Both the position numbers and the translations under genes were made by a program. Positions 55,856 through 64,000 of a stretch of DNA of 64,000 nt are shown one piece after another. Numbering within the stretch: the first letter of the stretch is position 1; every line of letters starts with the position of its first letter. The notes beneath the pieces were generated by a model. The model had not been told where the DNA came from. It ran no database searches and worked only from the letters and a program-made list of their open reading frames with translations. The stretch lies in NCBI GenBank assembly GCA_029962745.1, contig CM057155.1, positions 33,062,361 to 33,126,360 of the forward strand, read 5' to 3'. This stretch comes from Echinometra lucunter. Lineage: Eukaryota; Echinodermata; Echinoidea; Camarodonta; Echinometridae.

Positions 55856-58198
55856 TCAAGATAACCATTCTTTGCAGCGAAGTGTAATGCAGTCAGGCCG
55901 TGTGTTTTTTTCCTTGTTTATCTCAGCTCCTTGACTGATAAGATATTTGGTGACATCAAGATGACCATTCTTTGCAGCGAAGTGTAATGCAGTCAGGCCG
56001 TGTGTTTTTTCCTTGTTTATCTCAGCTCCTTGACTGATAAGATATTTGGTGACATCAAGATGAGCATTATTTGCAGCAAAGTGTAATGCAGTCCAGCCGT
56101 CTTTCATCCCCTTGTTCACCTCAGCTCCTTGACTGATCAGAAATTTGGTGACATCAAGATGACCACTAAGTGCAGCAGTGTGTAATGCAGTCTCTCCGTC
56201 ATCGTTTCCTTTGTTCACCTCAGCTCCTTGACTGATCAGATATTTGGTGACATCAAGATGACCACTAAGTGCAGAAGTGTGTAATGCAGTCTCTCCGTCA
56301 TCGTTTCCTTTGTTCACCTCAGCTCCTTGACTGATCAGATATTTGGTGACATCAAGATGACCACTAACTGCAGCAGTGTGTAATGCAGTCTCTCCGTCAT
56401 CGTTTCCTTTGTTCACCTCAGCTCCTTGACTGATCAGATATTTGGTGACATCAAGATGACCACTAAGTGCAGAAGTGTGTAATGCAGTCTCTCCGTCATC
56501 GTTTCCTTTGTTCACCTCAGCTCCTTGACTGATCAGATATTTGGTGACATCAAGATGACCATTATTTGCAGCATAGAGTAATGCAGTCCAGCCATCTTTC
56601 ATCCCTTTGTTCACCTCAGCTCCTTGACTGATCAGATATTTGGTGACATCAAGATGACCATTATTTGCAGCAAAGTGTAATGCAGTCCAGCCGTCTTTCA
56701 TCCCCTTGTTCACCTCAGCTCCTTCACTGATCAGATATTTGGTGACATCAAGATGACCATTCTTTGCAGCGAAGTGCAAGGCAGTCCGGCCGTCATTATT
56801 TCCCTTGTTCAACTCAGCTCCTTGACTGATCAGAAGTTTGGTGACATCAAGATGACCATTCTTTGCAGCGAAGTGTAATGCAGTCAGGCCGTGTGTTTTT
56901 TCCTTGTTTATCTCAGCTCCTTGACTGATAAGATATTTGGTGACATCAAGATGAGCATTATTTGCAGCAAAGTGTAATGCAGTCAGGCCGTGTGTTTTTT
57001 CCTTGTTTATGTCAGCTCCTTGACTGATAAGATATTTGATGACATCAAGATGAGCATTATTTGCAGCAAAATGTAATGCAGTCAAGCCGTCATTATTTCC
57101 CTTGTTCACCTCTCCTCCTTGACTGATCAGATATTTGGTGACATCAAGGTGACCATTTTTTGCAGCGAAGTGTAAGGCAGTCCGGCCGTCATTATTTCCC
57201 TTGTTGAACTCAGCTCCTTCACTGATCAGATATTTAGTGACATCAAGATGACCATTCCTTGCAGCGAAGTGTAATGCAGTCAGGCCGTGTGTTTCTTCCT
57301 TGTTCACCTCGGCACCTTGACTGACCAGATATTTGGTGACATCAAGATGACCATTATTTGCAGCGAAGTGTAAGGCAGTCCAGCAGTCATCGTTTCCCTT
57401 GTTCAACTCAGCTCCTTCACTGATCAGATATTTGGTGACATCAAGATGACCATTCTTTGCAGCGAAGTGTAATGCAGTCAGGCCGTGTGTTTTTTCCTTG
57501 TTTATCTCAGCTCCTTGACTGATAAGATATTTGGTGACATCAAGATGACCATTATTTGCAGCAAAGTGTAATGCAGTCAGGCCGTGTGTTTTTTCCTTGT
57601 TTATCTCAGCTCCTTGACTGATCAGATATTTGGTGACATCAGGATGACCATTATTTGCAGCAAAGTGTAATGCAGTCCAGCCGTCTTTCATCCCCTTGTT
57701 CACCTCAGCTCCTTGACTGATCAGATATTTGGTGACATCAAGATGACCATTCTTTGCAGCGAAGTGCAAGGCAGTCCGGCCGTCATTATTTCCCTTGTTC
57801 AACTCAGCTCCTTGACTGATCAGAAGTTTGGTGACATCAAGATGACCATTCTTTGCAGCGAAGTGTAATGCAGTCAGGCCGTGTGTTTTTTCCTTGTTTA
57901 TCTCAGCTCCTTGACTGATAAGATATTTGGTGACATCAAGATGAGCATTATTTGCAGCAAAGTGTAATGCAGTCAGGCCGTGTGTTTTTTCCTTGTTTAT
58001 CTCAGCTCCTTGACTGATAAGATATTTGATGACATCAAGATGAGCATTATTTGCAGCAAAATGTAATGCAGTCAAGCCGTCATTATTTCCCTTGTTCACC
58101 TCTCCTCCTTGACTGATCAGATATTTGGTGACATCAAGGTGACCATTCTTTGCAGCGAAGTGTAAGGCAGTCCGGCCGTCATTATTTCCCTTGTTCAA
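55856..58198 (-). CDS. Ankyrin-repeat open segment (780 codons)
   Basis: About 23.5 intact units, ending at the shared seven-T shift (EKNTRPDCITLRCKEW then TGA). Upstream it is cut from the next open frame by a one-base deletion near 58241 (gatgacattc against gatgaccattc). The sister copies do not have this deletion. Confidence 0.6.
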   Translation of the reverse strand: MNKGNNDGRTALHFAAKNGHLDVTKYLISQGGEVNKGNNDGLTALHFAANNAHLDVIKYLISQGAEINKEKTHGLTALHFAANNAHLDVTKYLISQGAEINKEKTHGLTALHFAAKNGHLDVTKLLISQGAELNKGNNDGRTALHFAAKNGHLDVTKYLISQGAEVNKGMKDGWTALHFAANNGHPDVTKYLISQGAEINKEKTHGLTALHFAANNGHLDVTKYLISQGAEINKEKTHGLTALHFAAKNGHLDVTKYLISEGAELNKGNDDCWTALHFAANNGHLDVTKYLVSQGAEVNKEETHGLTALHFAARNGHLDVTKYLISEGAEFNKGNNDGRTALHFAAKNGHLDVTKYLISQGGEVNKGNNDGLTALHFAANNAHLDVIKYLISQGADINKEKTHGLTALHFAANNAHLDVTKYLISQGAEINKEKTHGLTALHFAAKNGHLDVTKLLISQGAELNKGNNDGRTALHFAAKNGHLDVTKYLISEGAEVNKGMKDGWTALHFAANNGHLDVTKYLISQGAEVNKGMKDGWTALLYAANNGHLDVTKYLISQGAEVNKGNDDGETALHTSALSGHLDVTKYLISQGAEVNKGNDDGETALHTAAVSGHLDVTKYLISQGAEVNKGNDDGETALHTSALSGHLDVTKYLISQGAEVNKGNDDGETALHTAALSGHLDVTKFLISQGAEVNKGMKDGWTALHFAANNAHLDVTKYLISQGAEINKEKTHGLTALHFAAKNGHLDVTKYLISQGAEINKEKNTRPDCITLRCKEWLS

Positions 58199-58215
58199 CT
58201 CAGCTCCTTCACTGA

Positions 58216-58593
58216 TCAGATATTTGGTGACATCAAGATGACATTCTTTGCAGCCAAGTGTAATGCAGCCTCTCCGTCATCGTTTCCTTTGTTCACCTCA
58301 GCTCCTTGACTGATCAGATATTTGGTGACATCAAGATGAGCATTATTTGCAGCAAAGTGTAATGCAGTCCAGCCGTCTTTCATGCCCTTGTTCACCTCTC
58401 CTCCTTGACTGATCAGATATTTGGTGACATCAAGATGAGCATTATTTGCAGCAAAGTGTAAGGCAGTCCAGCCGTCTTTCATCCCCTTGTTCACCTCTCC
58501 TCCTTGACTGATCAGATATTTGGTGACATCAAGTTGACCATTCTTTGCAGCGAAGTGTAAGGAAGTCCGGCCGTCATTATTTCCCTTGTTCAA
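58216..58593 (-). CDS. Ankyrin-repeat open segment (125 codons)
   Basis: Nearly four units. It ends at the private one-base deletion near 58241. Without that deletion it would run directly into the 780-codon segment. Confidence 0.5.
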   Translation of the reverse strand: MNKGNNDGRTSLHFAAKNGQLDVTKYLISQGGEVNKGMKDGWTALHFAANNAHLDVTKYLISQGGEVNKGMKDGWTALHFAANNAHLDVTKYLISQGAEVNKGNDDGEAALHLAAKNVILMSPNI

Positions 58594-58627
58594 CTCAGCT
58601 CCTTCACTGATCAGATATTTGGTGACA

Positions 58628-61600
58628 TCAAGATGACCATTCTTTGCAGCGAAGTGTAATGCAGTCAGGCCGTGTGTTTTTTTCCTTGTTTATCTCAGCT
58701 CCTTGACTGATAAGATATTTGGTGACATCAAGATGACCATTCTTTGCAGCGAAGTGTAATGCAGTCAGGCCGTGTGTTTTTTCCTTGTTTATCTCAGCTC
58801 CTTGACTGATAAGATATTTGGTGACATCAAGATGAGCATTATTTGCAGCAAAGTGTAATGCAGTCCAGCCGTCTTTCATCCCCTTGTTCACCTCAGCTCC
58901 TTGACTGATCAGAAATTTGGTGACATCAAGATGACCACTAAGTGCAGCAGTGTGTAATGCAGTCTCTCCGTCATCGTTTCCTTTGTTCACCTCAGCTCCT
59001 TGACTGATCAGATATTTGGTGACATCAAGATGACCACTAAGTGCAGAAGTGTGTAATGCAGTCTCTCCGTCATCGTTTCCTTTGTTCACCTCAGCTCCTT
59101 GACTGATCAGATATTTGGTGACATCAAGATGACCACTAACTGCAGCAGTGTGTAATGCAGTCTCTCCGTCATCGTTTCCTTTGTTCACCTCAGCTCCTTG
59201 ACTGATCAGATATTTGGTGACATCAAGATGACCACTAAGTGCAGAAGTGTGTAATGCAGTCTCTCCGTCATCGTTTCCTTTGTTCACCTCAGCTCCTTGA
59301 CTGATCAGATATTTGGTGACATCAAGATGACCATTATTTGCAGCATAGAGTAATGCAGTCCAGCCATCTTTCATCCCTTTGTTCACCTCAGCTCCTTGAC
59401 TGATCAGATATTTGGTGACATCAAGATGACCATTATTTGCAGCAAAGTGTAATGCAGTCCAGCCGTCTTTCATCCCCTTGTTCACCTCAGCTCCTTCACT
59501 GATCAGATATTTGGTGACATCAAGATGACCATTCTTTGCAGCGAAGTGCAAGGCAGTCCGGCCGTCATTATTTCCCTTGTTCAACTCAGCTCCTTGACTG
59601 ATCAGAAGTTTGGTGACATCAAGATGACCATTCTTTGCAGCGAAGTGTAATGCAGTCAGGCCGTGTGTTTTTTCCTTGTTTATCTCAGCTCCTTGACTGA
59701 TAAGATATTTGGTGACATCAAGATGAGCATTATTTGCAGCAAAGTGTAATGCAGTCAGGCCGTGTGTTTTTTCCTTGTTTATGTCAGCTCCTTGACTGAT
59801 AAGATATTTGATGACATCAAGATGAGCATTATTTGCAGCAAAATGTAATGCAGTCAAGCCGTCATTATTTCCCTTGTTCACCTCTCCTCCTTGACTGATC
59901 AGATATTTGGTGACATCAAGGTGACCATTTTTTGCAGCGAAGTGTAAGGCAGTCCGGCCGTCATTATTTCCCTTGTTGAACTCAGCTCCTTCACTGATCA
60001 GATATTTAGTGACATCAAGATGACCATTCCTTGCAGCGAAGTGTAATGCAGTCAGGCCGTGTGTTTCTTCCTTGTTCACCTCGGCACCTTGACTGACCAG
60101 ATATTTGGTGACATCAAGATGACCATTATTTGCAGCGAAGTGTAAGGCAGTCCAGCAGTCATCGTTTCCCTTGTTCAACTCAGCTCCTTCACTGATCAGA
60201 TATTTGGTGACATCAAGATGACCATTCTTTGCAGCGAAGTGTAATGCAGTCAGGCCGTGTGTTTTTTCCTTGTTTATCTCAGCTCCTTGACTGATAAGAT
60301 ATTTGGTGACATCAAGATGACCATTATTTGCAGCAAAGTGTAATGCAGTCAGGCCGTGTGTTTTTTCCTTGTTTATCTCAGCTCCTTGACTGATCAGATA
60401 TTTGGTGACATCAGGATGACCATTATTTGCAGCAAAGTGTAATGCAGTCCAGCCGTCTTTCATCCCCTTGTTCACCTCAGCTCCTTGACTGATCAGATAT
60501 TTGGTGACATCAAGATAACCATTCTTTGCAGCGAAGTGCAAGGCAGTCCGGCCGTCATTATTTCCCTTGTTCAACTCAGCTCCTTGACTGATCAGAAGTT
60601 TGGTGACATCAAGATGACCATTCTTTGCAGCGAAGTGTAATGCAGTCAGGCCGTGTGTTTTTTCCTTGTTTATGTCAGCTCCTTGACTGATAAGATATTT
60701 GGTGACATCAAGATGAGCATTATTTGCAGCAAAGTGTAATGCAGTCAGGCCGTGTGTTTTTTCCTTGTTTATCTCAGCTCCTTGACTGATAAGATATTTG
60801 GTGACATCAAGATGAGCATTATTTGCAGCAAAATGTAATGCAGTCAAGCCGTCATTATTTCCCTTGTTCACCACTCCTCCTTGACTGATCAGATATTTGG
60901 TGACATCAAGGTGACCATTCTTTGCAGCGAAGTGTAAGGCAGTCCGGCCGTCATTATTTCCCTTGTTCAACTCAGCTCCTTCACTGATCAGATATTTGGT
61001 GACATCAAGATGACCATTCTTTGCAGCCAAGTGTAATGCAGCCTCTCCGTCATCGTTTCCTTTGTTCACCTCAGCTCCTTGACTGATCAGATATTTGGTG
61101 ACATCAAGATGAGCATTATTTGCAGCAAAGTGTAATGCAGTCCAGCCGTCTTTCATGCCCTTGTTCACCTCTCCTCCTTGACTGATCAGATATTTGGTGA
61201 CATCAAGATGAGCATTATTTGCAGCAAAGTGTAATGCAGTCCAGCCGTCTTTCATCCCCTTATTCACCTCTCCTCCTTGACTGATCAGATATTTGGTGAC
61301 ATCCAGTTGACCATTCTTTGCAGCGAAGTGTAAGGAAGTCCGGCCGTCATTATTTCCCTTGTTCAACTCAGCTCCTTCACTGATCAGATATTTGGTGACA
61401 TCAAGATGACCATTCTTTGCAGCGAAGTGTAATGCAGTCAGGCCGTGTGTTTTTTCCTTGTTTATCTCAGCTCCTTGACTGATAAGATATTTGGTGACAT
61501 CAAGATGACCATTCTTTGCAGCGAAGTGTAATGCAGTCAGGCCGTGTGTTTTTTCCTTGTTTATCTCAGCTCCTTGACTGATAAGATATTTGGTGACATC

Positions 61601-64000
61601 AAGATGAGCATTATTTGCAGCAAAGTGTAATGCAGTCCAGCCGTCTTTCATCCCCTTGTTCACCTCAGCTCCTTGACTGATCAGATATTTGGTGACATCA
61701 AGATGACCACTAAGTGCAGCAGTGTGTAATGCAGTCTCTCCGTCATCGTTTCCTTTGTTCACCTCAGCTCCTTGACTGATCAGATATTTGGTGACATCAA
61801 GATGACCACTAAGTGCAGAAGTGTGTAATGCAGTCTCTCCGTCATCGTTTCCTTTGTTCACCTCAGCTCCTTGACTGATCAGATATTTGGTGACATCAAG
61901 ATGACCACTAACTGCAGCAGTGTGTAATGCAGTCTCTCCGTCATCGTTTCCTTTGTTCACCTCAGCTCCTTGACTGATCAGATATTTGGTGACATCAAGA
62001 TGACCACTAAGTGCAGAAGTGTGTAATGCAGTCTCTCCGTCATCGTTTCCTTTGTTCACCTCAGCTCCTTGACTGATCAGATATTTGGTGACATCAAGAT
62101 GACCATTATTTGCAGCAAAGTTTAAGGCAGTCCAGCAGTCATTGTTTCCCTTGTTCAACTCAGCTCCTTCACTGATCAGATATTTGGTGACATCAAGATG
62201 ACCATTTTTTGCAGCCCGGTGTAATGCAGTCAGGCCGTGTGTTTCTTCCTTGTTCACCTCGGCTCCTTGACTGATCAGATATTTGATGACATCAAGATGA
62301 CCATTATTTGCAGCGAAGTGTAAGGCAGTCCAGCAGTCATTGTTTCCCTTGTTCAACTCAGCTCCTTCACTGATCAGATATTTGGTGACATCAAAATGAC
62401 CATTCTTTGCAGCAAAGTGTAATGCAGTCAGGCCGTGTGTTTTTTCCTTGTTTATCTCAGCTCCTTGACTGATAAGATATTTGGTGACATCAAGATGAGC
62501 ATTATTTGCAGCAAAGTGTAATGCAGTCCAGCCGTCTTTCATCCCCTTGTTCACCTCAGCTCCTTGACTGATCAGATATTTGGTGACATCAAGATAACCA
62601 CTAAGTGCAGCAGTGTGTAATGCAGTCTCTCCGTCATCGTTTCCTTTGTTCACCTCAGCTCCTTGACTGATCAGATATTTGGTGACATCAAGATGACCAC
62701 TAAGTGCAGCAGTGTGTAATGCAGTCTCTCCGTCATCGTTTCCTTTGTTCACCTCAGCTCCATGACTGATCAGATATTTGGTGACATCAAGATGACCACT
62801 AAGTGCAGCAGTGTGTAATGCAGTCTCTCCGTCATCGTTTCCTTTGTTCACCTCAGCTCCTTCACTGATCAGATATTTAGTGACATCAAGATGACCACTA
62901 AGTGCAGAAGTGTGTAATGCAGTCTCTCCGTCATCGTTTCCTTTGTTCACCTCAGCTCCTTGACTGATCAGATATTTGGTGACATCAAGATGACCATTAT
63001 TTGCAGCAAAGTGTAATGCAGTCCAGCCGTCTTTCATCCCCTTGTTCACCTCTCCTCCTTGACTGATCAGATATTTGGTGACATCAAGATGACCATTATT
63101 TGCAGCAAAGTGTAATGCAGTCCAGCCGTCTTTCATCCCCTTGTTCACCTCTCCTCCTTGACTGATCAGATATTTGGTGACATCAAGATGACCACTAAGT
63201 GCAGCAGTCTGTAATGCAGTCTCTCCGTTATCGTTTTCTTTGTTCACCTCGGCTCCTTGACTGATCAGATATTTGGTGACATCAAGATGACCATTATTTG
63301 CAGCGAAGTGGAAGGCAGTCCAGCCGTCATTATTTCCCTTGTTCACCTCAGCTCCTTCACTGATCAGATATTTAGTGACATCAAGATGACAATTCTTTGC
63401 AGCGAAGTGTAATGCAGTCCCACCGTTATCCTTTCCTTTGTTCACCTCAGCTCCTTGACTGATCAGATATTTGGTGACATCAAGATGACCATTATTTGCA
63501 GCAAAGTGTAATGCAGTCCAGCCGTCTTTCATCCCCTTGTTCACCTCTCCTCCTTGACTGATCAGATATTTGGTGACATCAAGATGACCATTATTTGCAG
63601 CAAAGTGTAATGCAGTCCAGCCGTCTTTCATCCCCTTGTTCACCTCTCCTCCTTGACTGATCAGATATTTGGTGACATCAAGATGACCACTAAGTGCAGC
63701 AGTCTGTAATGCAGTCTCTCCGTTATCGTTTCCTTTGTTCACCTCGGCTCCTTGACTGATCAGATATTTGGTGACATCAAGATGACCATTATTTGCAGCG
63801 AAGTGGAAGGCAGTCCAGCCGTCATTATTTCCCTTGTTCACCTGAGCTCCTTCACTGATCAGATATTTGGTCACATCAAGATGACCACTAAGTGCAGCAT
63901 TGTGTAATAACGTCTCTCCGTCATTGTATCCTTTGTTCGCCTCAGCTCCTTGACTGATCAGATATTTGGTGACATGAAGATTACCCTTTTCTGCTGCACT
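58628..64000 (-). CDS. Giant ankyrin-repeat protein, partial (about 1790 codons)
   Basis: One uninterrupted minus-strand frame runs from the right edge of the window to a TGA at 58628. It holds about 54 ankyrin units of 33 residues. The real start lies beyond 64000, because the frame is still open at the edge with ankyrin sequence (NLHVTKYLISQGAEANKGY). Methionines inside are not credible starts. There is no signal peptide, membrane segment or other domain in view. Units come in a small set of cassettes (NDDGE+HTAALS, NDDGE+HTSALS, MKDGW+HFAANN, NNDGR+HFAAKN, EKTHG+HFAANN, NNDCW, EETHG+HRAAKN). Variation is confined to the turn and inner-helix positions that form the binding face in ankyrin folds. 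The frame ends in the same seven-T shift that ends the next two blocks. Function is unknown; a scaffold or recognition role is inferred from the fold. Confidence 0.8.
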   Translation of the reverse strand, partial: SAAEKGNLHVTKYLISQGAEANKGYNDGETLLHNAALSGHLDVTKYLISEGAQVNKGNNDGWTAFHFAANNGHLDVTKYLISQGAEVNKGNDNGETALQTAALSGHLDVTKYLISQGGEVNKGMKDGWTALHFAANNGHLDVTKYLISQGGEVNKGMKDGWTALHFAANNGHLDVTKYLISQGAEVNKGKDNGGTALHFAAKNCHLDVTKYLISEGAEVNKGNNDGWTAFHFAANNGHLDVTKYLISQGAEVNKENDNGETALQTAALSGHLDVTKYLISQGGEVNKGMKDGWTALHFAANNGHLDVTKYLISQGGEVNKGMKDGWTALHFAANNGHLDVTKYLISQGAEVNKGNDDGETALHTSALSGHLDVTKYLISEGAEVNKGNDDGETALHTAALSGHLDVTKYLISHGAEVNKGNDDGETALHTAALSGHLDVTKYLISQGAEVNKGNDDGETALHTAALSGYLDVTKYLISQGAEVNKGMKDGWTALHFAANNAHLDVTKYLISQGAEINKEKTHGLTALHFAAKNGHFDVTKYLISEGAELNKGNNDCWTALHFAANNGHLDVIKYLISQGAEVNKEETHGLTALHRAAKNGHLDVTKYLISEGAELNKGNNDCWTALNFAANNGHLDVTKYLISQGAEVNKGNDDGETALHTSALSGHLDVTKYLISQGAEVNKGNDDGETALHTAAVSGHLDVTKYLISQGAEVNKGNDDGETALHTSALSGHLDVTKYLISQGAEVNKGNDDGETALHTAALSGHLDVTKYLISQGAEVNKGMKDGWTALHFAANNAHLDVTKYLISQGAEINKEKTHGLTALHFAAKNGHLDVTKYLISQGAEINKEKTHGLTALHFAAKNGHLDVTKYLISEGAELNKGNNDGRTSLHFAAKNGQLDVTKYLISQGGEVNKGMKDGWTALHFAANNAHLDVTKYLISQGGEVNKGMKDGWTALHFAANNAHLDVTKYLISQGAEVNKGNDDGEAALHLAAKNGHLDVTKYLISEGAELNKGNNDGRTALHFAAKNGHLDVTKYLISQGGVVNKGNNDGLTALHFAANNAHLDVTKYLISQGAEINKEKTHGLTALHFAANNAHLDVTKYLISQGADINKEKTHGLTALHFAAKNGHLDVTKLLISQGAELNKGNNDGRTALHFAAKNGYLDVTKYLISQGAEVNKGMKDGWTALHFAANNGHPDVTKYLISQGAEINKEKTHGLTALHFAANNGHLDVTKYLISQGAEINKEKTHGLTALHFAAKNGHLDVTKYLISEGAELNKGNDDCWTALHFAANNGHLDVTKYLVSQGAEVNKEETHGLTALHFAARNGHLDVTKYLISEGAEFNKGNNDGRTALHFAAKNGHLDVTKYLISQGGEVNKGNNDGLTALHFAANNAHLDVIKYLISQGADINKEKTHGLTALHFAANNAHLDVTKYLISQGAEINKEKTHGLTALHFAAKNGHLDVTKLLISQGAELNKGNNDGRTALHFAAKNGHLDVTKYLISEGAEVNKGMKDGWTALHFAANNGHLDVTKYLISQGAEVNKGMKDGWTALLYAANNGHLDVTKYLISQGAEVNKGNDDGETALHTSALSGHLDVTKYLISQGAEVNKGNDDGETALHTAAVSGHLDVTKYLISQGAEVNKGNDDGETALHTSALSGHLDVTKYLISQGAEVNKGNDDGETALHTAALSGHLDVTKFLISQGAEVNKGMKDGWTALHFAANNAHLDVTKYLISQGAEINKEKTHGLTALHFAAKNGHLDVTKYLISQGAEINKEKNTRPDCITLRCKEWSS

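Larger units (their letters stand above)
53581..61306 (-). repeat. Higher-order repeat of the ankyrin array (2772 bp = 28 units)
   Basis: The diagnostic GQLDV unit (gttgacc on the plus strand) occurs at 53581, 55761, 58533 and 61306, spacings of 2180, 2772 and 2773 bp. Rare variants repeat at the same spacing, e.g. tatttagtga at 57231 and 60003, and the ttgttgaactc variant near 57205 and 59977. The leftmost block is six units (about 594 bp) shorter. Confidence 0.9.

Overview
This is a eukaryotic genomic window, most probably from a sea urchin (Strongylocentrotus-like). The call rests on intron-split genes, many small inverted-repeat elements, and very large arrays of near-identical 99-bp ankyrin units of a type I associate with urchin ankyrin/Death-domain genes. 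The species is an inference; no search was possible. Two runs of exactly 500 N (26794-27293 and 52335-52834) show that this is a draft scaffold, so order and orientation across them are uncertain.

Layout. (1) 1-9.3 kb: the last seven coding exons (+ strand) of POLG2, the accessory subunit of mitochondrial DNA polymerase gamma, with clean splice sites and consistent phases. Its introns hold GA and CT tracts, duplicated inverted-repeat elements and a 482-bp foldback. (2) 9.3-26 kb: a transposon graveyard, mostly on the minus strand. It holds a hAT/ZNF862-like remnant, a LINE reverse-transcriptase scrap, an HDLLEGV-type transposase-like gene split by a 269-bp foldback, a Ty3/gypsy element whose gag-protease and RT-RNase H halves lie in opposite orientations, a multi-exon DUF6589-like gene with a C2H2 finger, a SWIM-like zinc protein, and a Merlin/IS1595-like transposase with a frameshift and a stop. 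(3) 27.3-34.7 kb: a plus-strand array of about 74 ankyrin units, cut into pieces by frameshifts and one repeated stop. It is followed by a tRNA-like gene with a UCA anticodon (36933-37003) and a Death-domain exon (37250-37547) that could be the 3' end of the ankyrin gene. (4) 37.5-51.4 kb: almost no coding potential. It contains a LINE 3' tail, a triplicated repeat, two inverted-repeat elements (one 1.5 kb long), and a 65-bp minisatellite with a 259-bp higher-order period. (5) 51.5-52.3 kb: about 8.5 further ankyrin units on the plus strand that may include a gene start. (6) 52.8-64 kb: a minus-strand array of about 113 ankyrin units. It is built from a 2772-bp (28-unit) higher-order repeat and includes one open frame of about 1790 codons that runs off the right edge.

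How it fits together. POLG2 is the only clear housekeeping gene. The ankyrin arrays and the Death exon probably represent one or more ankyrin-Death scaffold or receptor genes that are being amplified by unequal exchange. The lesions in the arrays sort into those shared between duplicated blocks (older than the amplification) and private ones crowded at contig ends (probably assembly error). The transposon-derived loci between them are mostly decayed.
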